The translations under genes were made by a program, and so were the position numbers. The notes below the pieces were generated by a model that was given only the letters and a program-made list of their open reading frames with translations, made no database searches and had not been told where the DNA came from. Shown piece by piece: positions 44,094-52,959 of a DNA stretch of 64,000 nt. Source of the stretch: Bacillus sp. Cs-700 (GTDB lineage: Bacteria > Bacillota > Bacilli > Bacillales > Guptibacillaceae); assembly GCF_011082085.1 (NCBI RefSeq), contig NZ_CP041063.1:4140001-4204000 (forward strand), given 5' to 3'. The stretch's first letter is position 1; the number at the start of each line of letters is the position of its first letter.

Positions 44094-45374
44094 ATGACAA
44101 AGCAAACGGCAGCATCACTTCAAGAAAATTGGAAGCAAGAACGTTTTAAAGGAATCGAACGTCCATATTCACCTGAGGAAGTGTTGAGGTTGCAGGGATC
44201 CATTCAAATTGAGTACACCCTTGCAAAGAGAGGGTCAGAAAGGTTATGGAAGCTCGTTAACGAAGAGGATTTTGTTAACGCGCTAGGTGCTCTTACTGGT
44301 AACCAGGCAGTTCAGCAGGTGAAGGCTGGCTTAAAAGCCATATACTTAAGCGGTTGGCAAGTAGCCGCAGATGCGAATGTATCAGGTCAAATGTATCCTG
44401 ACCAAAGTTTGTATCCTGTAAACAGCGTACCACAAGTTGTAAAACGAATTAATCAAGCGCTCCAACGAGCGGATCAAATTGAACATTCAGAGGGTATTCA
44501 TGATCGAGATTGGTTTGTGCCAATTGTGGCTGATGCTGAAGCCGGTTTTGGTGGGGCGCTAAATGTTTTTGAACTTATGAAGTCCATGATTGAAGCAGGT
44601 GCAGCTGCTGTCCACTTTGAGGATCAACTTTCTTCAGAGAAGAAATGTGGTCACCTTGGAGGAAAGGTTCTTCTTCCAACACAGCAGGCCGTGAAAAATT
44701 TAATTTCAGCACGTTTAGCAGCAGATGTGATGGGCGTACCCACGTTAATCATTGCGCGGACGGATGCGAATGCAGCTAACTTAATTACGAGCGATGTTGA
44801 TAAATATGATGGTGAATTTTTAACAGGTGAACGCACTCCTGAAGGCTTTTTCTACACGAAACCAGGTCTTGACCAGGCGATTGCAAGAGGCCTTGCTTAT
44901 GCGCCGTACGCTGATCTTATCTGGTGTGAAACGTCTGAACCTAATTTGGAAGAAGCTCAGAAATTCGCAAATGCTATACATGAGCGTTTCCCTGGGAAAT
45001 TGCTAGCTTACAACTGTTCGCCTTCTTTTAACTGGAAAAAGAAGTTGGATGATGAAACGATCGCTAAATTCCAACGCGAATTAGGTAAGATGGGCTATAA
45101 GTTCCAATTTGTTACACTTGCTGGTTTCCATGCGCTCAATCACAGCATGTTCGAACTTGCACGAGACTATAAGGATAATGGAATGGCAGCTTACTCAAGA
45201 CTTCAGCAAGCAGAATTTGCTAGTGAGGCAGATGGTTACTCTGCTACAAGACACCAGCGTGAGGTTGGAACAGGTTACTTTGATACTGTATCACAGGTTA
45301 TTACAGGAGGAACATCTTCTACGACTGCTTTAAAAGGTTCAACAGAAGAAGAGCAGTTTACTTCAACGAAATAA
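44094..45374 (+). CDS. aceA: Isocitrate lyase
   Basis: Splits isocitrate into glyoxylate and succinate, the first step of the glyoxylate shunt. 426 residues, the typical prokaryotic length. The catalytic [11 protein letters not shown] loop (Cys near 185), the metal-binding [19 protein letters not shown] and the substrate-binding [13 protein letters not shown] are all intact. AGGGGGA lies before the ATG. Third gene of the operon. A functional malate synthase, needed to use the glyoxylate, is not evident in this window. Confidence 0.96.
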   Translation: MTKQTAASLQENWKQERFKGIERPYSPEEVLRLQGSIQIEYTLAKRGSERLWKLVNEEDFVNALGALTGNQAVQQVKAGLKAIYLSGWQVAADANVSGQMYPDQSLYPVNSVPQVVKRINQALQRADQIEHSEGIHDRDWFVPIVADAEAGFGGALNVFELMKSMIEAGAAAVHFEDQLSSEKKCGHLGGKVLLPTQQAVKNLISARLAADVMGVPTLIIARTDANAANLITSDVDKYDGEFLTGERTPEGFFYTKPGLDQAIARGLAYAPYADLIWCETSEPNLEEAQKFANAIHERFPGKLLAYNCSPSFNWKKKLDDETIAKFQRELGKMGYKFQFVTLAGFHALNHSMFELARDYKDNGMAAYSRLQQAEFASEADGYSATRHQREVGTGYFDTVSQVITGGTSSTTALKGSTEEEQFTSTK

Positions 45375-45377
45375 GAA

Positions 45378-45406
45378 AAAAACCGGCTGAAATTCAGCCG
45401 GTTTTT
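45378..45406 (+). terminator. Terminator of the aceA operon
   Basis: AAAACCGGCTGAA / TTCAGCCGGTTTT stem with a T-run, right after the stop codon. Confidence 0.88.
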
Positions 45407-45540
45407 GTGTGGCATGCGCTTAAATAGAGAAAGCGGATGAGAAAGAGTACTAGAAAACGGAAGGATAATGAGTGAAAAACACTTATTTCCGCGATAGTTC
45501 CAAGAATTCCGCGAAATTAGTTTTGGATCTCTCAGGGACG

Positions 45541-46027
45541 GCTTCCGCTTTTCATGTCTAGCTACGACTCGCAGAAACTGCGATATTTCGCTCTTTCACC
45601 AGAACACAAAGGGCGTGTTCTAGTTCAAGCGCTCCAATATCTCCGTTTCTAAACGCTCGTCTCCGCTTTTCATGTCTAGCTGCGCGGGCCAAATCCTCCG
45701 GCTGTTTCGCCCTTTCGATTGAGACAAAAAGCGTCTCATTCGAAAGGGCTCCAACATCCTGCGGATTTAGGCAGGCCCGCTCCGCTTTTCTTGTCTAGCT
45801 ACGACTCGCAGAAACTGCGATATTTCGCTCTTTCACCAGAACACAAAGGGCGTGTTCTAATTCAAGCGCTCCAATATCTCCGTTTCTAAACGCTCGTCTC
45901 CGCTTTTCATGTCTAGCTGCAGCGCCCAGCCTCTCGATCGCTTCACCATTTCATCCAAACACAAAGACCGTGTTCAAATGAAATGGCTCCAGTGCCTGTC
46001 GAGGCTTAACGGGCGCTTCCGTTTTTC
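45541..46027 (-). repeat. Palindromic repeat cluster C (four units plus a partial)
   Basis: Minus-strand orientation. Units of about 118 bases lie at roughly 45909-46027, 45790-45908, 45672-45789 and 45554-45671, with a partial start at 45541-45553. The first begins right after the selenoprotein-gene stop codon. The second and fourth units are nearly identical to each other. The third has a distinct stem set (GCGGGCC / GGCCCGC, inner GAGACGCTTTTTGTCTC) but the same architecture. The 45407-45540 stretch before the cluster shows only loosely related GCGGAA fragments. Confidence 0.85.
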
Positions 46028-46028
46028 G

Positions 46029-46766
46029 TTATTTAAACTTAATTCCTGATTCTTCTACGTTTCCGCCTTCTTTGGCTTCGACTAGGGTGTCGAGGGCTTT
46101 GTTTAGGACTTGTTTGTGTTGTTCTTTGTTGTTAGGTTGTCCTACGGCGCTGCCGAATGGGAAGCGGTTATATAGGGAGCGAGGTACGTTAACTTGTTCG
46201 CTGATTTCTTTAGACATTGTTAATGTGATTGTTGGAATGCCGTTTTCTTCAAGTACGCGTGCGACCAGACCGGCCGACTGTTGACAGACTGGTCAGGAAG
46301 GCACCAACAAAGCGAAGTCTACGTTTTCTTTAAGTAATTTTTGCGCCACCTCTTGAGCTGTCACATTTTTTAGTGGGTGAGGTGTTGGGATATATCCCAT
46401 AAAGCTATAGTGCGTTTCGGCAAGTTCACCGATACGTCCTTCTTCTTGAAGTTCTTTCATGACATCAAGAGGGAAAAGGACGTTTGCATCTTGCCTCGCA
46501 TTTGTTTGATCATAGTGCTCATGTGATATAGAAAGATCTTTTAATGAAGTTGAAACAGGAATCTCACGATAGGATGGGTCACCAAGTCCAAAGTTATCAT
46601 TAAACGGTGTTTGTCCTTTTACATAAAAGCCACCAGTTGAGATTAAAGCACCTTTGGCATTACTTAAGTCTTTATTAAACGGTGTAAAGGGGCTCGTTTC
46701 ATTCTTTTCGTAACGAAAAGAGGGTACCCAATTTTGTTGAACTGCTTGTTCGACTTTTTCAATCAT
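46029..46766 (-). CDS. GrdB-related selenoprotein (in-frame TGA read as selenocysteine)
   Basis: A single frame of 245 residues is interrupted only by TGA at 46293-46295 (residue 158). Before it: SPFTPFNKDLSNAKGALIST, GDPSYREIP, ISHEHYDQ, VLFPLD and HYSFMGYIPT, all typical of the glycine/sarcosine/betaine reductase selenoprotein B-related family. Around it: LLVPS-U-PVCQQSAGLVAR, where homologues have Cys or Sec in a (C/U)PVC motif; after it the family sequence continues. A hairpin follows the TGA. AAGGAGG lies seven bases before the ATG. A thiol/selenol redox role is likely; the substrate is unknown. The alternative, a Cys-to-stop pseudogene, is less likely given the intact downstream frame. 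Confidence 0.82.
46263..46294 (-). other. SECIS-like hairpin following the UGA codon
   Basis: On the minus strand, GACCAG (starting at the GA of the TGA) pairs perfectly with CTGGTC (46268-46263). CTG/CGG continue the stem after a U-U mismatch, leaving a loop of about 12 bases. Bacterial SECIS elements lie directly after the UGA, with the apical loop about 15-25 bases on. The fit is by eye. Confidence 0.5.
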
Positions 46767-46913
46767 ATATTTTCCTCCTTCATATAAAATTTATGGTACC
46801 TGTTTGTTTTAGCATGTATACAAAAAAAACAAAAGTAAAACGTCCTGACCAGCATAAACGGCTTCCTTATGAAATAGGATGAATAGTAAAAGAGCAAGGA
46901 GGGACAGGCCGCT

Positions 46914-46946
46914 ATGATAAAGAGAAGAAACGCCTTAGTCAAATGA
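46914..46946 (+). CDS. Possible 10-residue leader peptide coupled to the next gene
   Basis: The only strong ribosome site here (AAGGAGGGA, about 46897-46904) points to an ATG at 46914 that opens a 10-codon frame (MIKRRNALVK). Its TGA overlaps the ATG of the membrane-protein frame as ATGA, a typical coupling arrangement. Alternatively one base was lost in the start region of a longer gene. Confidence 0.35.
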   Translation: MIKRRNALVK

Positions 46947-47146
46947 TCATTCGCTTCTTCACTTTCTTAATCGGATTTGGCCTCTCCGTTGCGGGCGGTG
47001 TTACGTTAATTCTTCAACTAAATTTAATTATTATTGGACATAGCTTGTTTGAATATTTTGCGTATATTTCACAAACAACGGAACTTTATTTATTTGTGTC
47101 GGGGGTTATCGTCGTTTGGTTTAGTGTTTACTGGCCGAGGTTGTAG
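46943..47146 (+). CDS. Small membrane protein (67 aa)
   Basis: Two predicted membrane helices (about 3-28 and 45-64) separated by IIGHSLFEYFAYISQTTELY. The start ATG at 46943 has no ribosome site of its own and overlaps the stop of a 10-codon frame at 46914. Family not recognised. It lies alone between the selenoprotein and the Gly/Tyr/Pro-rich protein genes. Confidence 0.6.
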   Translation: MIIRFFTFLIGFGLSVAGGVTLILQLNLIIIGHSLFEYFAYISQTTELYLFVSGVIVVWFSVYWPRL

Positions 47147-47256
47147 CTCTTAAGAATTCGAATATCTCCGCTAATGCCCCTTCCCGAATAAGAAACCTCT
47201 CATACCCTATACTGTAGGCAACCATCATGATAGCCAACAGGAAAGGGAGGAGACGT

Positions 47257-47568
47257 ATGGACAATTATCTCCCCTCACAGGGGAATTTCTTTCAATATCC
47301 AGAAACAAGAGTGACTCATGAAATGAGACAATATGCTTACCAGCGGCCATATCCCTTCATTGGTGGTTTTGCAGGAGGACTCGCTGGAGGACTTGCAGGA
47401 GGTTTATTAGGTGCTTTTCTAATTCCAGGATTATATGGTGGTGGATATGGCTATCCTCCGCCGCGACCAGGATATGGTTATCCAGGTCCTGGCTATGGCG
47501 GTTATCCGGGATATCCCGGAAATCCTGGAGGATACTCTCCTTATGGATATGGACCATACCGATCATAA
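47257..47568 (+). CDS. Gly/Tyr/Pro-rich small protein
   Basis: 103 residues from the ATG at 47257, placed by GGGAGGAG. The N-terminal 40 residues are hydrophilic. They precede a glycine-zipper-like hydrophobic segment (GGFAGGLAGGLAGGLLGAFL) and a C-terminal GYGYP/GYPG-rich tail with about 15 Tyr. Such tails occur in spore coat and surface proteins of Bacillaceae. No signal peptide. A spore-surface or membrane-anchored role is only suggested by composition. Confidence 0.7.
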   Translation: MDNYLPSQGNFFQYPETRVTHEMRQYAYQRPYPFIGGFAGGLAGGLAGGLLGAFLIPGLYGGGYGYPPPRPGYGYPGPGYGGYPGYPGNPGGYSPYGYGPYRS

Positions 47569-47575
47569 TCGTAAT

Positions 47576-47603
47576 AAAAAGCAAAGGACTTCCTTTGCTT
47601 TTT
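47576..47603 (+). terminator. Bidirectional terminator before the SOD gene
   Basis: AAAAAGCAAAGGA / TCCTTTGCTTTTT stem with a very short loop, between convergent genes. Confidence 0.8.
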
Positions 47604-47614
47604 ATTTTGTCAAT

Positions 47615-48469
47615 TTAAAAAGGTTTCCATGTTAATTGACGAGCTTTCGCGAATCGCTTGTTTACTTCATTCCAATTAACAATACTCCACCAGTTATCAA
47701 TGTATTGCTTTCGTTTATTTTCGTACTGTAAATAATAAGCATGCTCCCATACGTCAATGGCAAGGAGGGGAACGATATCCCATTGGCTCAAGTTTTGATG
47801 TTTCTCTGCCTGAAGAATTTCAAGTCTTCTTGATACAGGTGACCAAACTAAGATTGCCCAGCCGGAACCTTCTACTTTATTTGCAGCATTCGTAAACTGT
47901 TGCTTAAATTGATTAAAGGAGCCAAAACTCTTTTGAATTTCAGATAGGAGTTCACTATCCGGTTTTCCACCTTTAGGACTCATAACACGCCAAAATAAGG
48001 TGTGAAGATAATGACCCGCTCCGTTGAAAGCTAATTCACGTTCCCAATGCTTAATGAGGTCAAAGTCATTGTTCTTTCTAGCTTCCTGTAAGGCAAGTTC
48101 CGCTTTGTTTAATCCATCAACATAGCTTTTGTGGTGAATATCATGGTGTAGCTCCATTATCCTTGCACTAATTGCTGGTTCAAGTGCATTGTACTTGTAT
48201 GGCAATGGAGGTAGTGTATGTTCTCCGATTGGAACGGAGGTCGTATTTTCTTGCAAGTTTCGCCATTGATCATATAAGTTTTGAGCTACTTCATACCATG
48301 CCTTTTCTTGGTCACCATCAAAACGCTCTTCTGAACGTTGCATGTCGTCTAACCACTTTTCTGTTTGACGAAGTAAGGGGGATTTCAATTGATCATGAGC
48401 TTTACTAGCTAAGACTCGATCTCTTAGTAGATATCCCCATTCAAGAAGTTTATCTGACAATTCTTTCAT
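47615..48469 (-). CDS. Superoxide dismutase (Fe/Mn family) with N-terminal extension
   Basis: Converts superoxide to hydrogen peroxide and oxygen. 284 residues: a helical N-terminal extension of about 85 residues (LLEWGYLLRDRVLASKAHDQL, RSEERFDGDQEKAWYEVAQNL) precedes a normal Fe/Mn SOD domain. Metal ligands are present in MELHHDIHHKSYVDGLN, NGAGHYLHTLFWRVMSP and AIDVWEHAYYLQY. The length matches B. subtilis SodF-type proteins (about 280). No export signal. Metal preference cannot be told. Confidence 0.92.
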   Translation of the reverse strand: MKELSDKLLEWGYLLRDRVLASKAHDQLKSPLLRQTEKWLDDMQRSEERFDGDQEKAWYEVAQNLYDQWRNLQENTTSVPIGEHTLPPLPYKYNALEPAISARIMELHHDIHHKSYVDGLNKAELALQEARKNNDFDLIKHWERELAFNGAGHYLHTLFWRVMSPKGGKPDSELLSEIQKSFGSFNQFKQQFTNAANKVEGSGWAILVWSPVSRRLEILQAEKHQNLSQWDIVPLLAIDVWEHAYYLQYENKRKQYIDNWWSIVNWNEVNKRFAKARQLTWKPF

Positions 48470-48604
48470 CCCCTCAATTCTTATTTAGACGTTATTACTA
48501 TATGAGTCGTGTTACTAAATTGTTTCAATCTCTTAATAAATGTTTTTAATATGAAACATTTGGGTAACCCCTCTTTATGGAGTTTTACGTTAAGGGGGAT
48601 TATT

Positions 48605-51331
48605 ATGGGGAAAAAAATGAACGAAGAACCACATACAGGGAAAAAAGAAGGGTTAAGGAAAAAGAAGCGTTTTGCTCGAAATGTATTATTAACAGCAGCT
48701 TTTTTAATGGTGTTTGTCTTAACTTTTGGGGGTTACCAAACGTATGCGTACATTAACGAAGCACCAACGCTTGAAGGAAATAAATTAAGCTTACCGCAAT
48801 CTTCTACTTTATTTGATGCTGAAGGAAACAAAATAACTGACATCGTCGGGAAAGAACATCGGAAGGTTGTTTCATTTGATGAAATTCCTGAACATGTCGT
48901 GAATGCTTTTATTGCAGTTGAAGATGTAAGGTATTGGGATCACAACGGTGTTGATATTAAACGAATTGGTGGAGCCGTTGTCGCAAATATCCAAGATGGG
49001 TTTGGGGCAGAAGGAGCAAGTACGATTACACAACAGGTCGTTAAAAATATGCTTCTTGAACCTGAAAAGACCGTAAAACGTAAAGTACAGGAAGCTTACC
49101 TTGCAATGGAATTAGAAAAGCAGTATTCCAAAGAAGAAATTTTAGAAATGTATTTAAATAAAATTTATTTTGGTCAGGGAGCCTATGGCGTTGCAACGGC
49201 AGCTGAGACATATTTTAATAAGTCACTTGAAGAGTTAACAACGGCTGAAGCTGCTTTATTAGCGGGACTTCCACAGCGTCCGTCTGGATATGATCCATAT
49301 AAACATCCGGACATCGCAACTGATCGTCGGGCCACGGTACTAAGCTTAATGGAGCAACATGGGTTTATTTCTGTTCAAGAACGTGAAGAGGCGGCTTCTG
49401 TCGCTATTGAAGACACAATTGTAGAGAAGAAAAATCAGTCTACAACGAACGATGCTTTTATTGATCAAGTGATCGATGATTTAGAGAAAGCAGGTATCCC
49501 TGAAGATGCTCTTTATTCAGGAGGATTAGAAATTCATACAACGTTAGACGCTCAAGCACAGGAAATTGTCGACGAGTCGCTTACAACAAATCAAGTAGTT
49601 GAATACCCCGATGAGGAATTTAGAGCGGGTATTTCTCTTGTTGATACTCAGTCTGGTGCTATTCGTGCCATAGGTGGCAATCGTCAAACCGGGGAAGACG
49701 ACGTGCAAAAAGGGTTTAATTATGCAACGCAATTAGAACGTTCACCAGGTTCTACGATCAAGCCAATTCTTGATTATGCACCAGGTATAGAAAAACTTAA
49801 ATGGTCAACAAATCAACAGTTTATCGATGAAGAACTTGAATTGAATGGAAAAGAATTTAGTAATTGGAATGACGAGTTTCAAGGCAGTGTTTCAATTCGA
49901 GAAGCACTACAATGGTCTTATAATATTCCTGCTATTAAAGCATTTATGGAAGTTGGAGGAGAAGAAGCGCAAAGCTTTGCTGAGAAACTTGGCATTTCAA
50001 TTGAAGAAACATATCCGGCCTATGCAATCGGTGGCTTTGCGAATGGAATCTCACCTTTACAGCTTTCAGGAGCGTATGCGGCGTTTGGTTCTGGCGGAAC
50101 TTTTCACGAACCTTATAGTGTAGAGAAAGTAGTCTATCCAAACGGAAAAGAAATGCAACTTTCCTCAGAACCTGAAAAAGCAATGAGTGAAGGAACAGCT
50201 TATATGATTACAGATATGTTACGAACCGTCGTTAAAGAAGGGACGGGCATGCAGGCAGCTGTCAAAGGGTTAGATATAGCCGGAAAGACGGGAACAACGA
50301 GTCTTGAAGAAGGCATTCATGGAGATGGTGTATCAGACGCATGGTTCTCTGGATATACAACAAACTACACTGCAGCAGTTTGGACCGGATACGATAAAAC
50401 CACTCAAAATGCTTACATTCATAAAGAAGATGATGACATTGCAAAATTGTTATTCCAACATGTAATGAGTGAAGTATCAAAAGGAAAAGATACGCCAGAT
50501 TTTGAACAGCCTGATTCAGTTGAAGAGATTGAAATTGATAAAACATCTGGACTACGTGCAAATAATGCAACGCCTTCATCAAATATTATTAAAGAACTTT
50601 ATTTTAAAGGAGAAGAGCCGAAAAAAGCTCCTTTGCCTAAAAAGAAAGAACCATTAAATGATAGTGAAAATGATCAAACCGATAAGAAACGCGAGACCGA
50701 AAAAACTGCAGATAACGCTGCAAAAGAAAAAAAGCAACCTGAGAAAAAAGTAGAAGAAAAGCCACAGCCAAAACCAAATAATTCTGTAAAGGAAAAAGAA
50801 AAGGAAGAGGAAAAGCAAAAACCTAAGAAACAGAAAGAGCCGGAAGTAAAACAAGAGGAACAAAATAAACCAGAAGAAAAAAAGGAAGAACAGAATAAAC
50901 CAGAAGAGCCATCAACCGATCCAGTAGAAAGTTCAGAGTCCGATAACCCTGGAAATGCTGATGGTGAGAGTACCGAAGAAAACGGGACGACACCAGATCC
51001 AAATAATAGTGAAACAGGTAATGGAGACTCAGGTAATGAAGAAACGAGTGAAGATGAAACTGGTACCGAAGAAAATGGTGACAACTCAGGAAACGCTGAT
51101 CAGTCTGACGATACGGGAGGAGGTACGACTGGCAGTAACTCCTCATCAGGTACAAATGATGACAGCGGAAGTAGTGAAGAAGGCGAGGAGTCAGAACCTG
51201 TGGAAAGTGAAGAAGCAAGTGAACCATCAGAAAGTCCAGAAAATAAGCCTTCTGAAGAAGAGACTTCCTCTTCTCAGAAGACCAACGATTCTACTGTAGA
51301 AGAAAAAAAGAAAGAAAATCCAACTGAATAA
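48605..51331 (+). CDS. Class A penicillin-binding protein (PBP1A type) with long acidic C-terminal tail
   Basis: 908 residues from the ATG at 48605 with AAGGGGGATT upstream. A basic cytoplasmic start and one membrane helix (about 22-45) precede a GT51 glycosyltransferase domain (AVEDVRYWDHNGVDIKRIGG, GASTITQQVVKN, LEMYLNKIYFGQGAYGV). A transpeptidase domain follows with SPGSTIKP (active Ser about 382), WSYN and KTGTT (about 560). From about residue 675 the chain is low complexity: a Lys/Glu/Pro part, then a Ser/Gly/Asp/Glu part, about 230 residues in all. It polymerises and cross-links peptidoglycan outside the membrane. Confidence 0.93.
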   Translation: MGKKMNEEPHTGKKEGLRKKKRFARNVLLTAAFLMVFVLTFGGYQTYAYINEAPTLEGNKLSLPQSSTLFDAEGNKITDIVGKEHRKVVSFDEIPEHVVNAFIAVEDVRYWDHNGVDIKRIGGAVVANIQDGFGAEGASTITQQVVKNMLLEPEKTVKRKVQEAYLAMELEKQYSKEEILEMYLNKIYFGQGAYGVATAAETYFNKSLEELTTAEAALLAGLPQRPSGYDPYKHPDIATDRRATVLSLMEQHGFISVQEREEAASVAIEDTIVEKKNQSTTNDAFIDQVIDDLEKAGIPEDALYSGGLEIHTTLDAQAQEIVDESLTTNQVVEYPDEEFRAGISLVDTQSGAIRAIGGNRQTGEDDVQKGFNYATQLERSPGSTIKPILDYAPGIEKLKWSTNQQFIDEELELNGKEFSNWNDEFQGSVSIREALQWSYNIPAIKAFMEVGGEEAQSFAEKLGISIEETYPAYAIGGFANGISPLQLSGAYAAFGSGGTFHEPYSVEKVVYPNGKEMQLSSEPEKAMSEGTAYMITDMLRTVVKEGTGMQAAVKGLDIAGKTGTTSLEEGIHGDGVSDAWFSGYTTNYTAAVWTGYDKTTQNAYIHKEDDDIAKLLFQHVMSEVSKGKDTPDFEQPDSVEEIEIDKTSGLRANNATPSSNIIKELYFKGEEPKKAPLPKKKEPLNDSENDQTDKKRETEKTADNAAKEKKQPEKKVEEKPQPKPNNSVKEKEKEEEKQKPKKQKEPEVKQEEQNKPEEKKEEQNKPEEPSTDPVESSESDNPGNADGESTEENGTTPDPNNSETGNGDSGNEETSEDETGTEENGDNSGNADQSDDTGGGTTGSNSSSGTNDDSGSSEEGEESEPVESEEASEPSESPENKPSEEETSSSQKTNDSTVEEKKKENPTE

Positions 51332-51421
51332 CCTCAATTTGTGACCAATGTAACAGCCATAGAAAGTAGCCTCCATTATGATGAAGAAGGAAATAAAATT
51401 CATCAAATGGAGGTTTTTAAT

Positions 51422-52435
51422 ATGAAAGCAGCCGTTGTACATGCATTTAAAGAGCCCTTATCTGTTAAAAATGTGGACAAACCTATTATTGGTCATGGTG
51501 AAATATTAGTGCGTATTAAAGCATGTGGCGTGTGTCATACGGATTTACATGCTGCACACGGAGATTGGCCAGTAAAACCTAAACTACCGCTTATCCCTGG
51601 TCATGAAGGTGCAGGAATTATTGAGGAAATAGGAGACGGCGTAACACATTTGAAGGTAGGAGACCGCGTTGGTGTACCGTGGCTCTACTCTGCGTGTGGC
51701 CACTGTGAGTATTGCTTGACTGGACGCGAAACGCTTTGTAAAGAGCAACAAAATGCTGGCTATTCTGTAGATGGTGGCTATGCACAGTATTGCAAAGCAG
51801 ATGCTGATTACGCAGTTAAAATTCCAGATAACTTAAGCTTTGAAGAAGTAGCGCCAATCTTTTGTGCAGGAGTTACAACTTACAAAGCTCTGAAAGTGAC
51901 GGAGGCAAAGCCTGGGCAGTGGGTCGGTATTTATGGAGTTGGTGGCTTAGGACACGTTGCTGTTCAATACGCGAAAGCGATGGGACTTCACGTCGTTGCT
52001 GTTGATACGCATAATGAAAAGCTTGCTTTAGCAAAAGAACTTGGCGCAGATCTTACAGTGAATCCTCTAGAAGAAAACTCAGCAGAATTTATTCAACGAG
52101 AAATTGGAGGGGCCCATAGTACAGTTTGTACAGCTGTTTCTAAGCCCGCTTTTAGTGAAGCTTACGCAGCTGTTCGCCGAGGTGGTAGTGTCGTTGCCGT
52201 TGGATTACCACCAGAGGAGATGCCGATTCCTATTTTTGATACGGTCCTAAATGGAGTGAAAGTAATTGGTTCTATTGTTGGGACGCGTAAGGATTTAATG
52301 GAAGCTCTCCAATTTGCTGCTGAAGGAAAAGTGAAAACGATCATTGAGACTCGTCCGCTAGAAGAGATTAATCAAATTTTTGAAGAACTCGAAAATGGAG
52401 ACATTAATGGAAGAGTTGTTCTTACGTTCGAATAA
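51422..52435 (+). CDS. adhP: Zinc-dependent alcohol dehydrogenase, AdhP type
   Basis: 337 residues from the ATG at 51422 with GGAGG nine bases upstream; the frame extends 27 codons further without a ribosome site. Catalytic zinc ligands are in [11 protein letters not shown] and [14 protein letters not shown], and four structural-zinc Cys in [15 protein letters not shown]. The Rossmann motif [17 protein letters not shown] with a following Asp favours NAD. It interconverts alcohols and aldehydes in the cytosol. A bidirectional terminator separates it from gerPB. Confidence 0.94.
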   Translation: MKAAVVHAFKEPLSVKNVDKPIIGHGEILVRIKACGVCHTDLHAAHGDWPVKPKLPLIPGHEGAGIIEEIGDGVTHLKVGDRVGVPWLYSACGHCEYCLTGRETLCKEQQNAGYSVDGGYAQYCKADADYAVKIPDNLSFEEVAPIFCAGVTTYKALKVTEAKPGQWVGIYGVGGLGHVAVQYAKAMGLHVVAVDTHNEKLALAKELGADLTVNPLEENSAEFIQREIGGAHSTVCTAVSKPAFSEAYAAVRRGGSVVAVGLPPEEMPIPIFDTVLNGVKVIGSIVGTRKDLMEALQFAAEGKVKTIIETRPLEEINQIFEELENGDINGRVVLTFE

Positions 52436-52459
52436 AAAAACCGCCACTGGCGGTTTTTT
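52435..52459 (+). terminator. Bidirectional terminator between adhP and the gerP operon
   Basis: AAAAAACCGCC / GGCGGTTTTTT with a 3-base loop directly after the adhP stop, overlapping the gerPB end. Confidence 0.85.
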
Positions 52460-52670
52460 ATGTTGGAGGAGCTAATGGTACATATGGTGTTGTTTCAGAA
52501 GTTTGTGCACTTGGGAGGTCAGGAGCGGGTTCGGTATATCCCCCCGTGTTATATAGGTTCGAAAGTGGTTTAATCATACCAGCACTGCCAATTTGGAGAA
52601 CGGAAGAATTCGAGATTCCATCGACTCTTAGCTGGTGAATGACGATGTTTTGGTTCACAAAGAAATTCAC
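52458..52670 (-). CDS. gerPB: Spore germination protein GerPB
   Basis: 70 residues. NFFVNQNIVIHQLRVDGISN, SSVLQIGSAGMIKPLSNLYN and the Pro-rich end match GerPB. GerP proteins are made in the mother cell and help nutrients pass the spore coat to the germinant receptors. In B. subtilis the order is A-B-C-D-E-F; here gerPB lies last, 14 bases after gerPF, instead of after gerPA. Confidence 0.87.
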   Translation of the reverse strand: MNFFVNQNIVIHQLRVDGISNSSVLQIGSAGMIKPLSNLYNTGGYTEPAPDLPSAQTSETTPYVPLAPPT

Positions 52671-52684
52671 GAATCCTCAGCTCC

Positions 52685-52900
52685 CTAATTGTTAGCAGTG
52701 ATGTTTTCATCGGCAACGTCTGGATCAAGCGAATTTGTTAAGCTGAATCCATTGTTTACAATATGAAAGTCCCCTGTATTGAATCCTCCTGAACCAGCAT
52801 ATGTTTTAGAAGTTGATTTCGGTGTGGTGTTAAAACTGTCGCCAAAGTTAACGACTCCACCTGCGCTATTAATTTTAACTGGTCCTACAATTGAAGGCAT
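52685..52900 (-). CDS. gerPF: Spore germination protein GerPF (GerPA/GerPF family)
   Basis: 71 residues. PSIVGPVKINSAGGVVNFGD, SKTYAGSGGFNTGDFHIVNN and DPDVADENI are typical of the GerPA/GerPF paralogues. I assign it to GerPF because of position after gerPE and the VVNFGD/SKTYAG/DFHIVNN features, from memory of the B. subtilis proteins. It could be exchanged with the paralogue at 54227. Confidence 0.8.
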   Translation of the reverse strand: MPSIVGPVKINSAGGVVNFGDSFNTTPKSTSKTYAGSGGFNTGDFHIVNNGFSLTNSLDPDVADENITANN

Positions 52901-52959
52901 GGTTGAACACCCTTTAATTTGTTATACAGTAGTGTATGTGCTTGTAAGTCGATACGTTC

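Noticed and set aside
46029-46217. Separate 62-residue gene starting at an internal ATG (46217)
   Set aside because: It is the part of the selenoprotein after the TGA; it is in the same frame, has no ribosome site and continues the family sequence.
50674-51227. Long minus-strand frames opposite the PBP tail
   Set aside because: Produced by the GAA/GAT-rich coding bias of the acidic tail; Ser/Phe/Leu-rich translations with no ribosome sites.
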